29,592 bases of DNA from Bacteroidetes bacterium UBA7692 (GCA_002482725.1 DLGO01000132.1:16750-46341); one strand, 5' to 3'. Shown: positions 1-10,294, counted from the first letter of the stretch. The notes: generated from the letters alone by a model not told the origin. Numbers and translations are program-made.

Positions 1-1701
1 CCTTGTTTGTACCCATTGGCTTTTAGTAGGAAAGAAAGGTAGGCTATTACCCGGTGCTGTAATCAATCCATTTCCGGTCAAAGTTTTTTTCAAAATCCAA
101 TTTTTACCGCAATCGCTACTAGCATATACCCTTAGCTTATCGGCTGATGTAGTATCGCGATAAGAGAAGGCATAACGGAAAGTTACAGAGTCCACATTTA
201 AAGTGGAGCAATTATAAGTAGGAGTAATCAGTTCATGCGAAGATTTAGCCAATGGGGAATGAAAATTATCAATATAGACGCATTCATTGCCTGAATATGA
301 GGTGGTGTTGGTTAGCTTGAAAGTAAGGGAATCAGGATATATATTCCGGGTTGCAAAATCTGCATTAGTAAGTGTGCCATAACCTTCGAAACTTTCGAAG
401 AAGGGAACAGGTTTAAAAGCTGCCGGCAATACGTGAATTAAGTCAGCAAGAGTTGCCTTAATTTCCCCCGTATCGTTAGCAGCAGTAAGCGAAACATCAT
501 AATTGCCTGCCGTGGTATATAATACAGTAACTACGGAATCTGTGGACAGGTCCGGTGCTCCCCCCTCAAAATCCCATGTAACAGATGTTGTATTGAAAAA
601 GGACCTATCCGTGAATTTTACGCTTTCACCTTCACATATCACCCGCGCAGAAACATCGAAAGCCGCAGCGCACAGGGGCAGATATGTATCGTTTGTACCG
701 GTGGCAACAAGATTTGCAGGAGACCAAAGATTGTTCCTGTGCCCTACAGAAGAATTCAGGGCTGCATGCATGCGCATTTTTTGGCCAGGTGTAAACATGC
801 GGGCGCAGTATGCATAATCCATGAAATTCTGAACATTGTCCAATGTACTACCGCAACTGCTTCCTCCAAGGTTGCAGGTACTCCAGCCAACAGTGTTGGG
901 CGTATCCTGCACATCGTCATCAAAAGCACAGTTACCTGCATCACCAACAGGCAGGTAATAAAAGCCTGGAACATTGTTTCCGCCCCATATATGCTGTAGG
1001 TTAAGGTAGTGTCCCACTTCATGCGACAATACTACTGAGCGAAGCTTACTAGAGGTTCCTATAGCACCTGTATAGTCATGCCTGATTACTATACCATCCC
1101 ATTCAGGAATTGTGTCCGCATCCGCAGGTAACAGCGCATGCCCTGCAATACCTGCTGCGTCTGCGCATATATAAACGTTTAGGTATTTAGAGGGATCCCA
1201 GTGGATCAAGGTTTTCACTTCGTGATCTCCGGTGAAGGTAAGCGCAGAAGCTATCCGGTTGATACCACTGGTACAATGACCATTCGGATCTATCCGCGCC
1301 AAACGCAGTTCTATCTCACAGTCTGTAGCCAACGACTTAAACGCCGGAACTATGTCTGTAGTATCAGCATTTTGCATGCGATAATTTCTATTGAAAACTT
1401 CGATTGCATTCAGAATCTGTCCATCTGAGATATTCTCCGCCCCATAATTATGGATCACATGAAATACGACAGGGATAATATATGGTTGCCCTGCCCTATT
1501 AGCAGAATTTCCCCGGTTCGCGATATAATCCTTTGTAAATGCATCAAGGCGCTTATAGGCATTAGTGATACCTTGATTCCATTCAGGATGCTCAATAAAC
1601 ATCTTCTGGCGCATTTCGTCGGTACCACAGTGCAATTCACTATGCTGAGCAGTGGCGCATCCAAAAACAGATACAAAAAGGAACAGTAAAATATTCTTCA
1701 T
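1..1701 (-). CDS. Secreted M43 (pappalysin-like) zinc metalloprotease with PKD domain, C-terminus beyond the window
   Basis: The reading frame is open from the ATG at 1701 to the window edge, giving 567 residues with no stop. Residues 1-18 are a signal peptide (short basic start, Leu/Phe core, cleavage near ATA-QH). The zinc site HEVGHYLNLQH is at 227-237, followed by IWG. A Met-turn-like segment, NFMDYAYC, lies near 292. Cysteines at 257, 276, 283 and 299 fit the disulphide-rich M43 fold. A PKD-like domain with WDFEGG at its core spans about 345-425. Beyond it is a beta-sandwich region (about 430-567) of the kind found in secreted Bacteroidota proteins. The enzyme should act outside the cell on proteins. 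A T9SS sorting domain is expected past the edge but not seen. A terminator separates it from the upstream OmpA operon, so it probably has its own promoter. Family assignment is firm; substrate is unknown. Confidence 0.88.
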   Translation of the reverse strand, partial: MKNILLFLFVSVFGCATAQHSELHCGTDEMRQKMFIEHPEWNQGITNAYKRLDAFTKDYIANRGNSANRAGQPYIIPVVFHVIHNYGAENISDGQILNAIEVFNRNYRMQNADTTDIVPAFKSLATDCEIELRLARIDPNGHCTSGINRIASALTFTGDHEVKTLIHWDPSKYLNVYICADAAGIAGHALLPADADTIPEWDGIVIRHDYTGAIGTSSKLRSVVLSHEVGHYLNLQHIWGGNNVPGFYYLPVGDAGNCAFDDDVQDTPNTVGWSTCNLGGSSCGSTLDNVQNFMDYAYCARMFTPGQKMRMHAALNSSVGHRNNLWSPANLVATGTNDTYLPLCAAAFDVSARVICEGESVKFTDRSFFNTTSVTWDFEGGAPDLSTDSVVTVLYTTAGNYDVSLTAANDTGEIKATLADLIHVLPAAFKPVPFFESFEGYGTLTNADFATRNIYPDSLTFKLTNTTSYSGNECVYIDNFHSPLAKSSHELITPTYNCSTLNVDSVTFRYAFSYRDTTSADKLRVYASSDCGKNWILKKTLTGNGLITAPGNSLPFFPTKSQWVQTR

Positions 1702-1810
1702 ACAATGGAACTATGACAATAAATGAAAATCCCCGTAAATATCCCTTTGTCCTTTGTACAAAACAAATAATACTATCGTCAAATTATAAAGGAAGAAGTA
1801 TAAACGACCT

Positions 1811-1846
1811 AAAACAAAAACAGCTAAGTCAATTAAGACTTAGCTG
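1811..1846 (-). terminator. Intrinsic terminator of the T9SS adhesin operon
   Basis: CAGCTAAGTC (1821-1830) and GACTTAGCTG (1837-1846) form a perfect 10-bp stem with a 6-nt loop. On the minus strand it is followed by TTTTTGTTTT (1820-1811). It lies 26 bp after the stop of the OmpA-family gene and before the M43 protease gene. Confidence 0.85.
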
Positions 1847-1872
1847 CTTTCTATAATTTAAACAAGCATTGC

Positions 1873-3963
1873 TTATTTCTTTGAAGATTTTGCCTTAGTT
1901 GTAAAACCAGGACCTGTTTTCACCTCCGGTATTACTTCACCATTGTATTCAAATTCTGGAGCATCGTCCGGCTTGTCTACTATGATTTTGAACTCAACTC
2001 TCCTGTTTCTTGCACGTGCTTCCGGATCATCTGTTCCATCAGGCATTTCGTTAGAAGCTGCCGGTACTTTTTCACCAAAAGTTTTAACCACTATCCTATC
2101 TTTAGCTATACCCAATTTAACCAATTGCTTAGCTGCTTCTTCTGCCCTACGTTTTGATAGAGCTTCGTTGTACTGGTCCGTACCTTTTGAGTCAGTGTGA
2201 CCTTGTACTTCAACTAACCAACCCGGATTCTGAACAAGCAAACCATAAACTGAATCTATTTTTTGTTTGTAGAAAGTCAACACATTGCTCTTGTCGAACT
2301 GGAAGTAGATATTCTCGATACGCAATTTTTTCTTAAGCACCGGATCGATATAGAAAATTTGGAAGATAGTATCACGCTCTTCATCTTCGCTTACTGTGAA
2401 GTTGTCTATAGATGGCCAAAAGCCCTCTTTAGTGCCATTCAATTTGTAAGAAGTAGCCCTTTTGATAGGGAATACAAAAGGAGTAGCTGCAGTAACTGTA
2501 TTAGTTTGGAATTCAAAGTTTTTGCCATCTACTTTGTAAAGAGAAGCATCAACACCTTCAATAGGAGTATTTGTAGGATCGTTACGTTTTACGAACAAAC
2601 CTTTAAGGAATACATCGCCGCGCAGAACTACACCGTAGATATCATCGCAACAAGTTTCTCCTCTTTGAGACAATGAACCAACACGGTTAGATACCAGGAA
2701 TCCTTTTGCTCCTTTGTCGTCCAATGCAAGATATAAATCATCTGCTCCTGTATTAGTAGGTACACCCATGTTAGATACAGGAGTGAAAGTACCCGGTGCA
2801 CCAAATGTTTTGAAAACATCCAGACCACCTAACGAAGGATGACCATCTGAAGAGAAATAGAACGTTTTAGTAGCATTATTGTAATAAGGGGTAACATCGT
2901 CGCCAGCAGTATTGATTTCCGGACCTACGTTTGTAGCAGGACCAAAAGTACCATCTGTATTAACTGTAGCATAGAATATATCCAAGCCACCTTTACCGCT
3001 TCTGTTACTTACGAAGTACAAGATAGGTTTGCCATCCTTATCCAAACCGAAAGCAGGCTGAGTAGTAGTTTTACCTTCTCCTGCAGCATTTAAGCTTTTC
3101 AACTCTTCCGGAACACTCCATTCTGCACCTTCTTTTTTAGACTGGTACAATTTGCAAAGCATTGTTTTTATAAGTTCCTGATTACATTTTGTGAAAATCA
3201 AAGATTTTCCATCTGCACTAAGGATTCCGTTACCTACGTGTGTCTTAGGATCGTTTGGAGGAATAGGAAGTGCTGTTGCATTCTGCCAAGTTCCATTTAC
3301 CTTTTCTGCAGTAAAAATACTTGAGTAGTAGTCATACTGAGCATCTGTAATATTTACAGCAGTATCAGACTTCAAAGTAGCATACAATATTTTGTTGCCT
3401 GCCAATGGTTTAGGAGCGTAATCCTGAATAGGCTTATTAATAACACCTGTTTCTCTTACCACTTTAAATTTGGTAGGATTAGCGATAAGCGCAATAGCAG
3501 AATCGCAACCTGTAATTTCCACTTTGGCTGAACTACGCAAAGCGCCCAAGTCTTCAGAATCCTTGCTTTTCAAAAAGTTCTGAAATTGAGTTTTAGCTTC
3601 TTCGTATTTGCCGTTAACTTTCAGAGCCTTTCCATAATAGAACTGATCTTCAGGAAATTTACCCGGATCTTTATCTATTACCATTTTGAAATATTTCTCC
3701 GCCTTATTATAGTCGCGAAGCGCAAACTCAAGATTAGCAAGCTGATGTACGTTCTTGATTTTTTCAGGTTTAGCCGCCACAACCTGCGCCAGATAATCTG
3801 CTGCGTTGTAGTAACTACCGTCTTTTACTTTTTTCTTAGCAATACGGGTTTTCTTACCTGTGCTTGCTTTAGGATATTTTATTGTCTTTGGTTTTTTTGC
3901 ATCTGCATCATTATTCTGAGCAAATAAAACAAAAGGGAACAATGCCAGTAGGAGGAATCTCAT
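1873..3963 (-). CDS. PorE-like TPR / beta-propeller / OmpA-domain outer-membrane protein
   Basis: This 696-residue protein begins with a signal peptide ending near LFAQ (residues 1-16). TPR-like helices cover about 50-155. PD40-type propeller repeats lie at about 185-445, with repeated SNR and SSDG blades such as SNRSGKGGLDIFYA at 319-332. A small beta-rich domain (about 450-530) could be a carboxypeptidase-regulatory-like fold. The C-terminal OmpA domain (about 548-665) has GHTDSKGTDQYNEALSKRRA at 588-607 and ARNRRVEF at 651-658, the meso-diaminopimelate-binding signature. PorE, which links the T9SS outer-membrane complex to peptidoglycan, has the same order of domains, so that role is inferred. 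PorE is a lipoprotein; here no Cys follows the signal sequence, so anchoring may differ. It is the last gene of the operon, 59 bp after the PorP/SprF gene. Confidence 0.85.
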   Translation of the reverse strand: MRFLLLALFPFVLFAQNNDADAKKPKTIKYPKASTGKKTRIAKKKVKDGSYYNAADYLAQVVAAKPEKIKNVHQLANLEFALRDYNKAEKYFKMVIDKDPGKFPEDQFYYGKALKVNGKYEEAKTQFQNFLKSKDSEDLGALRSSAKVEITGCDSAIALIANPTKFKVVRETGVINKPIQDYAPKPLAGNKILYATLKSDTAVNITDAQYDYYSSIFTAEKVNGTWQNATALPIPPNDPKTHVGNGILSADGKSLIFTKCNQELIKTMLCKLYQSKKEGAEWSVPEELKSLNAAGEGKTTTQPAFGLDKDGKPILYFVSNRSGKGGLDIFYATVNTDGTFGPATNVGPEINTAGDDVTPYYNNATKTFYFSSDGHPSLGGLDVFKTFGAPGTFTPVSNMGVPTNTGADDLYLALDDKGAKGFLVSNRVGSLSQRGETCCDDIYGVVLRGDVFLKGLFVKRNDPTNTPIEGVDASLYKVDGKNFEFQTNTVTAATPFVFPIKRATSYKLNGTKEGFWPSIDNFTVSEDEERDTIFQIFYIDPVLKKKLRIENIYFQFDKSNVLTFYKQKIDSVYGLLVQNPGWLVEVQGHTDSKGTDQYNEALSKRRAEEAAKQLVKLGIAKDRIVVKTFGEKVPAASNEMPDGTDDPEARARNRRVEFKIIVDKPDDAPEFEYNGEVIPEVKTGPGFTTKAKSSKK

Positions 3964-4022
3964 AGTCTAAATCTATTTTTCTTCCGTTGAGAAATGTTTA
4001 GTTGGATAAAAAAGTTTGAGTA

Positions 4023-5102
4023 TTAATATCTTGGGTTAAATAACCAGTTAGCCTCTTTAGGAGTAGCATTCTGGAATATATACTGGAAAGATATTTCAAA
4101 AGCATTTGGTGCACGACCTGTTCCAGCTGCTTTCACATCTTTACGGATAGGACCCAAACCGATATCATAAGCAGCACCGATACGTACTTTCTTAAATTCA
4201 ATTCCTGCTTTAGGTATAATTGCTGAAGTAAGTGTTTTGTCTACCCCTGTATTCAAACGGCTCCATATCCCAAGGAAAAGAGTTGCTTTATCGTCTGGCT
4301 TGTTTACTAAATGTATACCTGCGGTAAGACCAAAAGTTCCTTCATGTGCCTTAGCCTGATTCTGATAAAGGAAGCCAGGAAGAAGGCTCAATCTTTTAGC
4401 AGCCGTAATATCAAACATAGTGCTTACCTGATGGCGAATAGGAAGTTTATTTGAGCTGGTAGAGTTCAAATAAGCTTCTTTAGGACTTGTAAGGTGCATT
4501 GCTGCATAACCCACAGTAAAGTCAAGATTTTTAACCAGTTTGAATGTCATATTCAAACCTGCGTTCAAATCGAAACGGTTTACGTTAGGAGAGTTAACCG
4601 TTTCACCCAATGTTTTATCATAGTTCAAATCAGGTAAAAAACCTGAACCGAACTGGAAGCTATTGCTATTAACTTGCTTCAGGAACATTCCGCCCTGAAA
4701 ACCTAAGCCGATTACCAGTTTTTCTTTTAGCAAAGCCTGATGCCATGCCACACTTACCATAAACTGGTTATTGCTGAATGTCTTATCGTTTTGCTGATCA
4801 TTTGTAAATGACACACCCACACCCAATGAACTACCCTCCATTTTTGTGCCTTCAAACTTATCTTTCAGTAAAGAAAAGTCCAAACCGACAGAAGGAGTCG
4901 AAAAGAATGGCTTAACATTTGCCACTCCCAACCACTGGTTGCGGTAAATGCCTGTTACCCTGAACAGACCATCAAAATCACCTGTGCTTGCAGGGTTTAA
5001 CGTCAAAGGCGCAGCATAAAATTGCGAGAAATGTACATCTTGCGCTTGTGAACTAAATGCAAGACACCCGGCAGCTAGCAATGCGTATAATTTCAATTTC
5101 AT
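4023..5102 (-). CDS. PorP/SprF-family type IX secretion outer-membrane protein
   Basis: This is a 359-residue protein with a signal peptide (residues 1-20, ending SSQA) followed at once by the family hallmark QDVHFSQFYAAPLTLNPA. The rest is alternating amphipathic beta strands, and the chain ends in an aromatic residue next to Arg/Tyr (NPRY), as expected for an outer-membrane barrel. PorP and SprF are T9SS accessory proteins; in Flavobacterium, proteins with type B sorting domains depend on a matching SprF-like partner. The gene lies 42 bp downstream of a type B adhesin, so it is probably that adhesin's dedicated partner (inference). Codons look like those of a strongly expressed gene: GGT, CGT and ATC dominate in the stretch I read. 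Confidence 0.9.
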   Translation of the reverse strand: MKLKLYALLAAGCLAFSSQAQDVHFSQFYAAPLTLNPASTGDFDGLFRVTGIYRNQWLGVANVKPFFSTPSVGLDFSLLKDKFEGTKMEGSSLGVGVSFTNDQQNDKTFSNNQFMVSVAWHQALLKEKLVIGLGFQGGMFLKQVNSNSFQFGSGFLPDLNYDKTLGETVNSPNVNRFDLNAGLNMTFKLVKNLDFTVGYAAMHLTSPKEAYLNSTSSNKLPIRHQVSTMFDITAAKRLSLLPGFLYQNQAKAHEGTFGLTAGIHLVNKPDDKATLFLGIWSRLNTGVDKTLTSAIIPKAGIEFKKVRIGAAYDIGLGPIRKDVKAAGTGRAPNAFEISFQYIFQNATPKEANWLFNPRY

Positions 5103-5144
5103 TATTTGTAGGCGTTTAGATTTTTACGGGCTGTAATGATAGCA

Positions 5145-8100
5145 TTATTTTATTAAAGAAAGTGAACCTTGAGCAAAATATTTCTTCAAAATTGATGGAT
5201 TTGATGAATCAGGACCCTCAATTTGAATAAAATACGTGTAAGAACCAATCGGTTCTGCAGCATTATTATAGAAGCCGTCCCATCCTGCTTTAGGCAATTG
5301 GCTGTTACAATTTGTGCAGCTATATACCAATTGTCCGTACCTGTTATAGATGTGCATAAGACTTACCTGCATAGTTTGCGCATTTGGCAGATATGGATAG
5401 AAATAGTCATTGACACCATCGCCATTAGGACTGAAAACAGATGGCACTATAAACAATGTAGGAGGGATAGAATAGATTGATATGGTATCTGTACCTGTAC
5501 ATCCATAAAGGCTATCTGTCATCCAAACTGTATATAAGTTCTGCCCTGCTAAAGTTGGTTTAACCAAAGTAGTGGAACCCAGCGAATCGCTGATAGAACC
5601 TGCCGCACCCGACCAAAGATAGCTATACGAAGTAGAAGGATATAGTCCTGTGCTAGCCTGAAGGGTAACACTATCGCCTTCGAATATAGTATCATTCGGG
5701 CTGGCTGATATAGCAGGCTGAAGGCATATAAAGCTGACATTGATAGTATCTGCCGCTGCACAACCTATAACGTTGGTAATGGTAAGGGAGTATTCTCCAT
5801 TAGCCGTAACAGTTGTATTTTCTGTTTGAGCGCCATTGGACCACAGGTAAGTAAGGCCCGCCTCATTAACAAAACCCGATAAAGCCAGACTTGAGCTGCC
5901 TGCGCATCCGCAGACAGTAGTATCGGAAACCAATTGAGGGAAAGTAGATGGCTTTGAAGCTACACTGATAGAATCGTAAGTTTTGCAGCCTCCGCGAGCA
6001 GCCTCAACTATGTATGTGCCGCCTGAGATGGCAGTAATAGTATCACCAACTATTGCAACAGGTTGGATAGAGCCTGATAAGAACCAGGTATAGACCACAT
6101 CTGAATCATTGCCGGCTGTAAGTAAAGAGCCATAGCCCACACAGAAAGTATCCTTATCAGCAACGGCATTAACTACAGGAAGCTGATTTATACCAACTGT
6201 TACCTGATTAGATTGCTGACGGCAATTATTGTTGTCGGTAACTATATAAGAATACTGACCAGCCGTAGATACCGTAATATTGGGAGTTGTTTCCAATGTA
6301 TTCCATTCATAAGCACTATATCCCGGTTCTGATAATATAATAGTAGAGTCGCCAACGCATATAGTGGTATCGCTGTATGCTTTTACAGAAATCTGTGGAA
6401 ATACTTTTACTGATATCGTATCTGAGCCGAATTTGCAGAAGCGATCTTCCAGTAATACCGAATAGTCCCCACTTTTATTCACAGTTATAGCCGGGGTAGT
6501 ATCTCCGGTGCTCCAGTCGTAAGATGTAAACGGACCACCATTTGGTGTAAGGGTGAGTGCCTCATAATAACAGAAAGCTGTGTCCCTGCCCAACCTGACA
6601 ACCGGATTTTTTCTTACAGCTACCTGAACATCGTCTATAACTACACACCCAACAGAAGATGTAGCTTTAACCTGATAGTTTGTAGTAATAACAGGACTGG
6701 CTACGGGCGATGCTATTGTAGGGTTGCTTAAAGTAGCCGCCGGTGTCCATTCATATTTGCTTGCAGCGCCATTGAATGATAATGTAACGCTATCGCCTGG
6801 GCAAATAGTATCATTTGAGGTAGTTAAAGTATAAGGCAATGTTGCTACTCCTACTGTAATAGTGTCGTAATTTATGCAACCATTAGAGAACGTAGCTTTG
6901 GCTACATAGGTAGTAGGCACAGAAGGAAATGCAATAACAGTATCATTGTCATCAACATTCAATCCTGTGGACGGTGTCCATTCTACACTTACCAGATCTA
7001 AATAATCCTTCCTTGGTGTAAATCTCCATGCCTCAGCTTTGGTTAACGCAAATGCATTTTGGTTCCTGTTTACAGGCGTAACTCCTTTGGTGCCGTTAGC
7101 ATTTTCCAAACCTACAGTTTTTACCGCTGTGGCATTGTTAGAAGTACCCAGGTGTATTTCTACAATATTTGTGGTTTCGTGAAGTTGAATTTCAATATTA
7201 ACAGCTCCTCCACCTGAGTAAAATCCCGCATTTTTCCAGCGAACAATAAATTTCCTGTTAGGCGCAGCACCTATGGCCTGGTATTCCACGCGCCTGTTAC
7301 TTCCGAAATTTTGCAAGTCTGACCAGCAACCTGCGATCAGATTATTGGGTATAGAGGCTGAAGGTAATAGTTGAGCATAAGTGTTCGTCGGGGCCGTACC
7401 AAAAGATATATACCCGTTAGAAGATATATTACAACTTGAAAAATCGTTGCAATAAAAATTAAAAGGGAATGGAATGGAGACATTGGAAGTAGTTCCTTCA
7501 TCACTTTGATCTGCTCCTACGGCCAACGTGCCTGTACCGGCTCCGGGAGAGGGTGAGTAACCAATAGAATCAACAGTGTACTCTGCTGAACAAAAAACTG
7601 TAGGCGGGAATAACCGCCTTAGTACCAGCATAACAGAATCCGAATTACATTTTACAGTATCGTTGCCCACAGTAACCAATATTCCGGTATCTATATGAAG
7701 GGAAGATGCTGAATTGCTGATACAATTGCCATCACTTACACTCAAGGTATAATCAACATCGCTCGTTACATACGCTTTAGGATTTAGTATGGCAACATCG
7801 TTGAGGCCTGTTGTTGGTGTCCAGGTATAGGTATAATTAACCGGAGGTAGGGAACCTGCAACAAATCTAATATTTGGCCTTAGATTCATAATAGCTGTGG
7901 GACTTAACACACAACCAGAAGAGGAAGAGTAAGATTGAGCAACCAAAGTAGCATTGAAACCTGCATTGGTACTATTTACATAGTCATAACCTGCTGTTTT
8001 ATAGGTAGTTCCATCATAACATATTTCAATAATAATGTTCGATACTCCATCCCAGTCATAAGGATTATCCAATGAAAAAGTATTCCAGCCGGGGGCAGTA

Positions 8101-10268
8101 GTCATAACAGGTACGCTGTACACAACGGGCAGGTTAGGTACAAAACTTTGAGTGCCGGGAAACTGCGATAAATTTGTACAGCCCATTTTAATACTAAAAT
8201 CAGGGATATTAAATGGTGTTCCGCCAGCCAAAGAAGCAATATCAAATGCTATATCTGTAATAGTACCAGCTGTTATACCCAAGGAATCCAAATCACTGGC
8301 GCGATAAATATATTGTACCCGTGCATCTATAGCATAAGTGCGGAAAGGTGAAGGTTGGTTAGTAGTATAAGCTCCGGAAGGTATATTAGTTCCCGCGCCT
8401 AATGTTGCAATAGAAAAATTACAACTTGGGCATGGGTCTGTAGGATTAGGATTCAATCCACAGGCAACCGGCAGTACAGTTGTATTCAACTGTACTGAGT
8501 CTCCTATACAAACATAGTCAATGGCCGGTGTAACTTTTACATAAGGGCCAGCCCCATCCACAATCACCCGTACGCTGTCTATAACACTGCAACCTGCTGC
8601 AGATGTGGCTAGAACCTTATATGTAGTAGATTTTTGAGGAGAAACAACAACGGAAGAATCATTAGTTCCTGAAATACCTGGTGTCCATGAATATGTGATA
8701 GGCCCAACTGATGAAGGGGTGGCAACTGTGGTAAGCACTGAAGATTGATTCAGGCAAACTGTGTCTTCTGAAGCAGAGGTGCTAAGCGCAAAAGTAGGTG
8801 CAGTTATAATGACCACAGTATCTTTATTCTTGCAACCGCCAAGCAAATCGCTGGTAACATAATAGGAGGCAGGACTTGTAACCGGCACTATGGTAATAGT
8901 GCTGCTATCCTGACTGTAGCTTGTAATGCCTGCCGAAGGAGTCCAATGAAATAAGTTTCCGCCGCTGGCTTTTACCGTGACAGGACCGCCATTTATACAA
9001 TAAACCCGATCCGGGCCGGCAAATGTACCCGATAATATATATATCTTATATGTAGCAAACTGGGGTGTAGCCAGAGGGCATGTTTTAGGCGTGAAAGTGA
9101 AAGTGATATAGCGGGAGCCTGTGTCGCTGGGAGTTGGAGACCAGCTGAAATTGGCAAATAATGAATCACCATCAGTTGAAAGATACTGCGAGGTTACAGT
9201 TGCTCCGGGTATGGCAACAGACACATTGGAGCTGAGTATTAATGAATCGCCTGTGGTAATACCTGCAAAAACCCTGAAACCGACCGTAGTGTTCGGGCAT
9301 ATTCCGAGCGAGGTACTATCTAAAACAATACCTCCCTGATTATTGGTAATTGCATTATTAAGGTTACCCTGAACATTAGGAGTAGGATTGGAACAGTTAG
9401 CTACTGTAAACTGTATATCCCTGATGGTACTGCCTATCAGTACACCATTGCGGTATTCATCGACCCGGACTGCGATAGCATAATCAGCAATGCTGACAGG
9501 TGTAAAAGCCATCTGGCCCGTTGTGGAATTAAAGGTAAAAGGTGTATTGGTACCCATCGGGGCAGAAACTGTATAACCCGGAAGATAAGGAACTGCGCTA
9601 CCATTATCCTCCAAAGGCTGGATAAGCGTATATATTAAAGAATCCCCATCGGAGTCTATAGCACCCTGGCTATAGCCATTTACCTGATTGACACAATAAT
9701 AAGGTACAGGGAGTGATGTAAATGTTGGCGACGAATTGCATATTCCCAAATTGCTGTTTAGCGTAGCCTCTACGTACAGGTCGCTACTTGTGGGAAAGCT
9801 GAGATTAGATGAAGGATTACGGGCATTTACAGAAATACCTATAACATAATTGCCGCAATTGGGTTGAAGCGTAACTATTCCTGTATAAAAGTACACCTGT
9901 ATACCCTTCAAAGTACCTTGGTTATTAGGATTACATTCACTTTGTGCTATTGCACTTGGACATAAAGGAGATATCTCCTGGCCACTGGAGATATATGCGC
10001 CATTCAAAAACTGCGTATAACTTGCATCTTTGTTAAGGAAAATACTCTGATTACCACAAGAAGAACTGATTGTACAAGAAAATGAACTTGGCTCATCGGT
10101 ACCGCTACAATCCCTGTAAAACGAAGCAATTATACGGTACTGATTATTGCCAAGGCACTCGTAAGCAATATCTGCCCCCGCAGCATGCGAAGCAACTGCC
10201 TGATTTGCATAAAACAGGCCAAAAACAATAGCAAAACAAGCTATTAAACGTGTAAAAAATCTATTCAT
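5145..10268 (-). CDS. Giant T9SS-exported adhesin-like protein with Ig-like repeats and CHU_C C-terminal domain
   Basis: The 1707-residue product has a signal peptide (about 1-26) and the conserved N-terminal module SHAAGADIAYECLGNNQYRI at 27-46 (domain about 27-295). A tandem of Ig/PKD-like modules follows at about 420-1600, each with a C-x-G-D/N Cys strand, a W-T-P or W-S-x-G strand and a closing G-C. Two modules hold large insertions, at about 604-805 and 891-1090 (see findings). The last 105 residues (1603-1707) are the gliding-motility-associated C-terminal domain with VFSPNGDGVND, IYNRYGQLVY and WDG, a type B T9SS sorting signal. It should be exported by T9SS and kept at the surface by the adjacent PorP/SprF-like protein. 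A role in adhesion or motility is inferred from architecture; the ligand is unknown. Confidence 0.88.
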   Translation of the reverse strand: MNRFFTRLIACFAIVFGLFYANQAVASHAAGADIAYECLGNNQYRIIASFYRDCSGTDEPSSFSCTISSSCGNQSIFLNKDASYTQFLNGAYISSGQEISPLCPSAIAQSECNPNNQGTLKGIQVYFYTGIVTLQPNCGNYVIGISVNARNPSSNLSFPTSSDLYVEATLNSNLGICNSSPTFTSLPVPYYCVNQVNGYSQGAIDSDGDSLIYTLIQPLEDNGSAVPYLPGYTVSAPMGTNTPFTFNSTTGQMAFTPVSIADYAIAVRVDEYRNGVLIGSTIRDIQFTVANCSNPTPNVQGNLNNAITNNQGGIVLDSTSLGICPNTTVGFRVFAGITTGDSLILSSNVSVAIPGATVTSQYLSTDGDSLFANFSWSPTPSDTGSRYITFTFTPKTCPLATPQFATYKIYILSGTFAGPDRVYCINGGPVTVKASGGNLFHWTPSAGITSYSQDSSTITIVPVTSPASYYVTSDLLGGCKNKDTVVIITAPTFALSTSASEDTVCLNQSSVLTTVATPSSVGPITYSWTPGISGTNDSSVVVSPQKSTTYKVLATSAAGCSVIDSVRVIVDGAGPYVKVTPAIDYVCIGDSVQLNTTVLPVACGLNPNPTDPCPSCNFSIATLGAGTNIPSGAYTTNQPSPFRTYAIDARVQYIYRASDLDSLGITAGTITDIAFDIASLAGGTPFNIPDFSIKMGCTNLSQFPGTQSFVPNLPVVYSVPVMTTAPGWNTFSLDNPYDWDGVSNIIIEICYDGTTYKTAGYDYVNSTNAGFNATLVAQSYSSSSGCVLSPTAIMNLRPNIRFVAGSLPPVNYTYTWTPTTGLNDVAILNPKAYVTSDVDYTLSVSDGNCISNSASSLHIDTGILVTVGNDTVKCNSDSVMLVLRRLFPPTVFCSAEYTVDSIGYSPSPGAGTGTLAVGADQSDEGTTSNVSIPFPFNFYCNDFSSCNISSNGYISFGTAPTNTYAQLLPSASIPNNLIAGCWSDLQNFGSNRRVEYQAIGAAPNRKFIVRWKNAGFYSGGGAVNIEIQLHETTNIVEIHLGTSNNATAVKTVGLENANGTKGVTPVNRNQNAFALTKAEAWRFTPRKDYLDLVSVEWTPSTGLNVDDNDTVIAFPSVPTTYVAKATFSNGCINYDTITVGVATLPYTLTTSNDTICPGDSVTLSFNGAASKYEWTPAATLSNPTIASPVASPVITTNYQVKATSSVGCVVIDDVQVAVRKNPVVRLGRDTAFCYYEALTLTPNGGPFTSYDWSTGDTTPAITVNKSGDYSVLLEDRFCKFGSDTISVKVFPQISVKAYSDTTICVGDSTIILSEPGYSAYEWNTLETTPNITVSTAGQYSYIVTDNNNCRQQSNQVTVGINQLPVVNAVADKDTFCVGYGSLLTAGNDSDVVYTWFLSGSIQPVAIVGDTITAISGGTYIVEAARGGCKTYDSISVASKPSTFPQLVSDTTVCGCAGSSSLALSGFVNEAGLTYLWSNGAQTENTTVTANGEYSLTITNVIGCAAADTINVSFICLQPAISASPNDTIFEGDSVTLQASTGLYPSTSYSYLWSGAAGSISDSLGSTTLVKPTLAGQNLYTVWMTDSLYGCTGTDTISIYSIPPTLFIVPSVFSPNGDGVNDYFYPYLPNAQTMQVSLMHIYNRYGQLVYSCTNCNSQLPKAGWDGFYNNAAEPIGSYTYFIQIEGPDSSNPSILKKYFAQGSLSLIK

Positions 10269-10294
10269 GTGTTAGATATTTGCGGAAAGTGCCG

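Noticed and set aside
991..1023. Asn in place of Gly in the zinc motif (HEVGHYLNLQH) as a sign of inactivity
   Set aside because: The three zinc His and the catalytic Glu are intact, and bacterial M43 members with Asn at this place are, as I recall, common.
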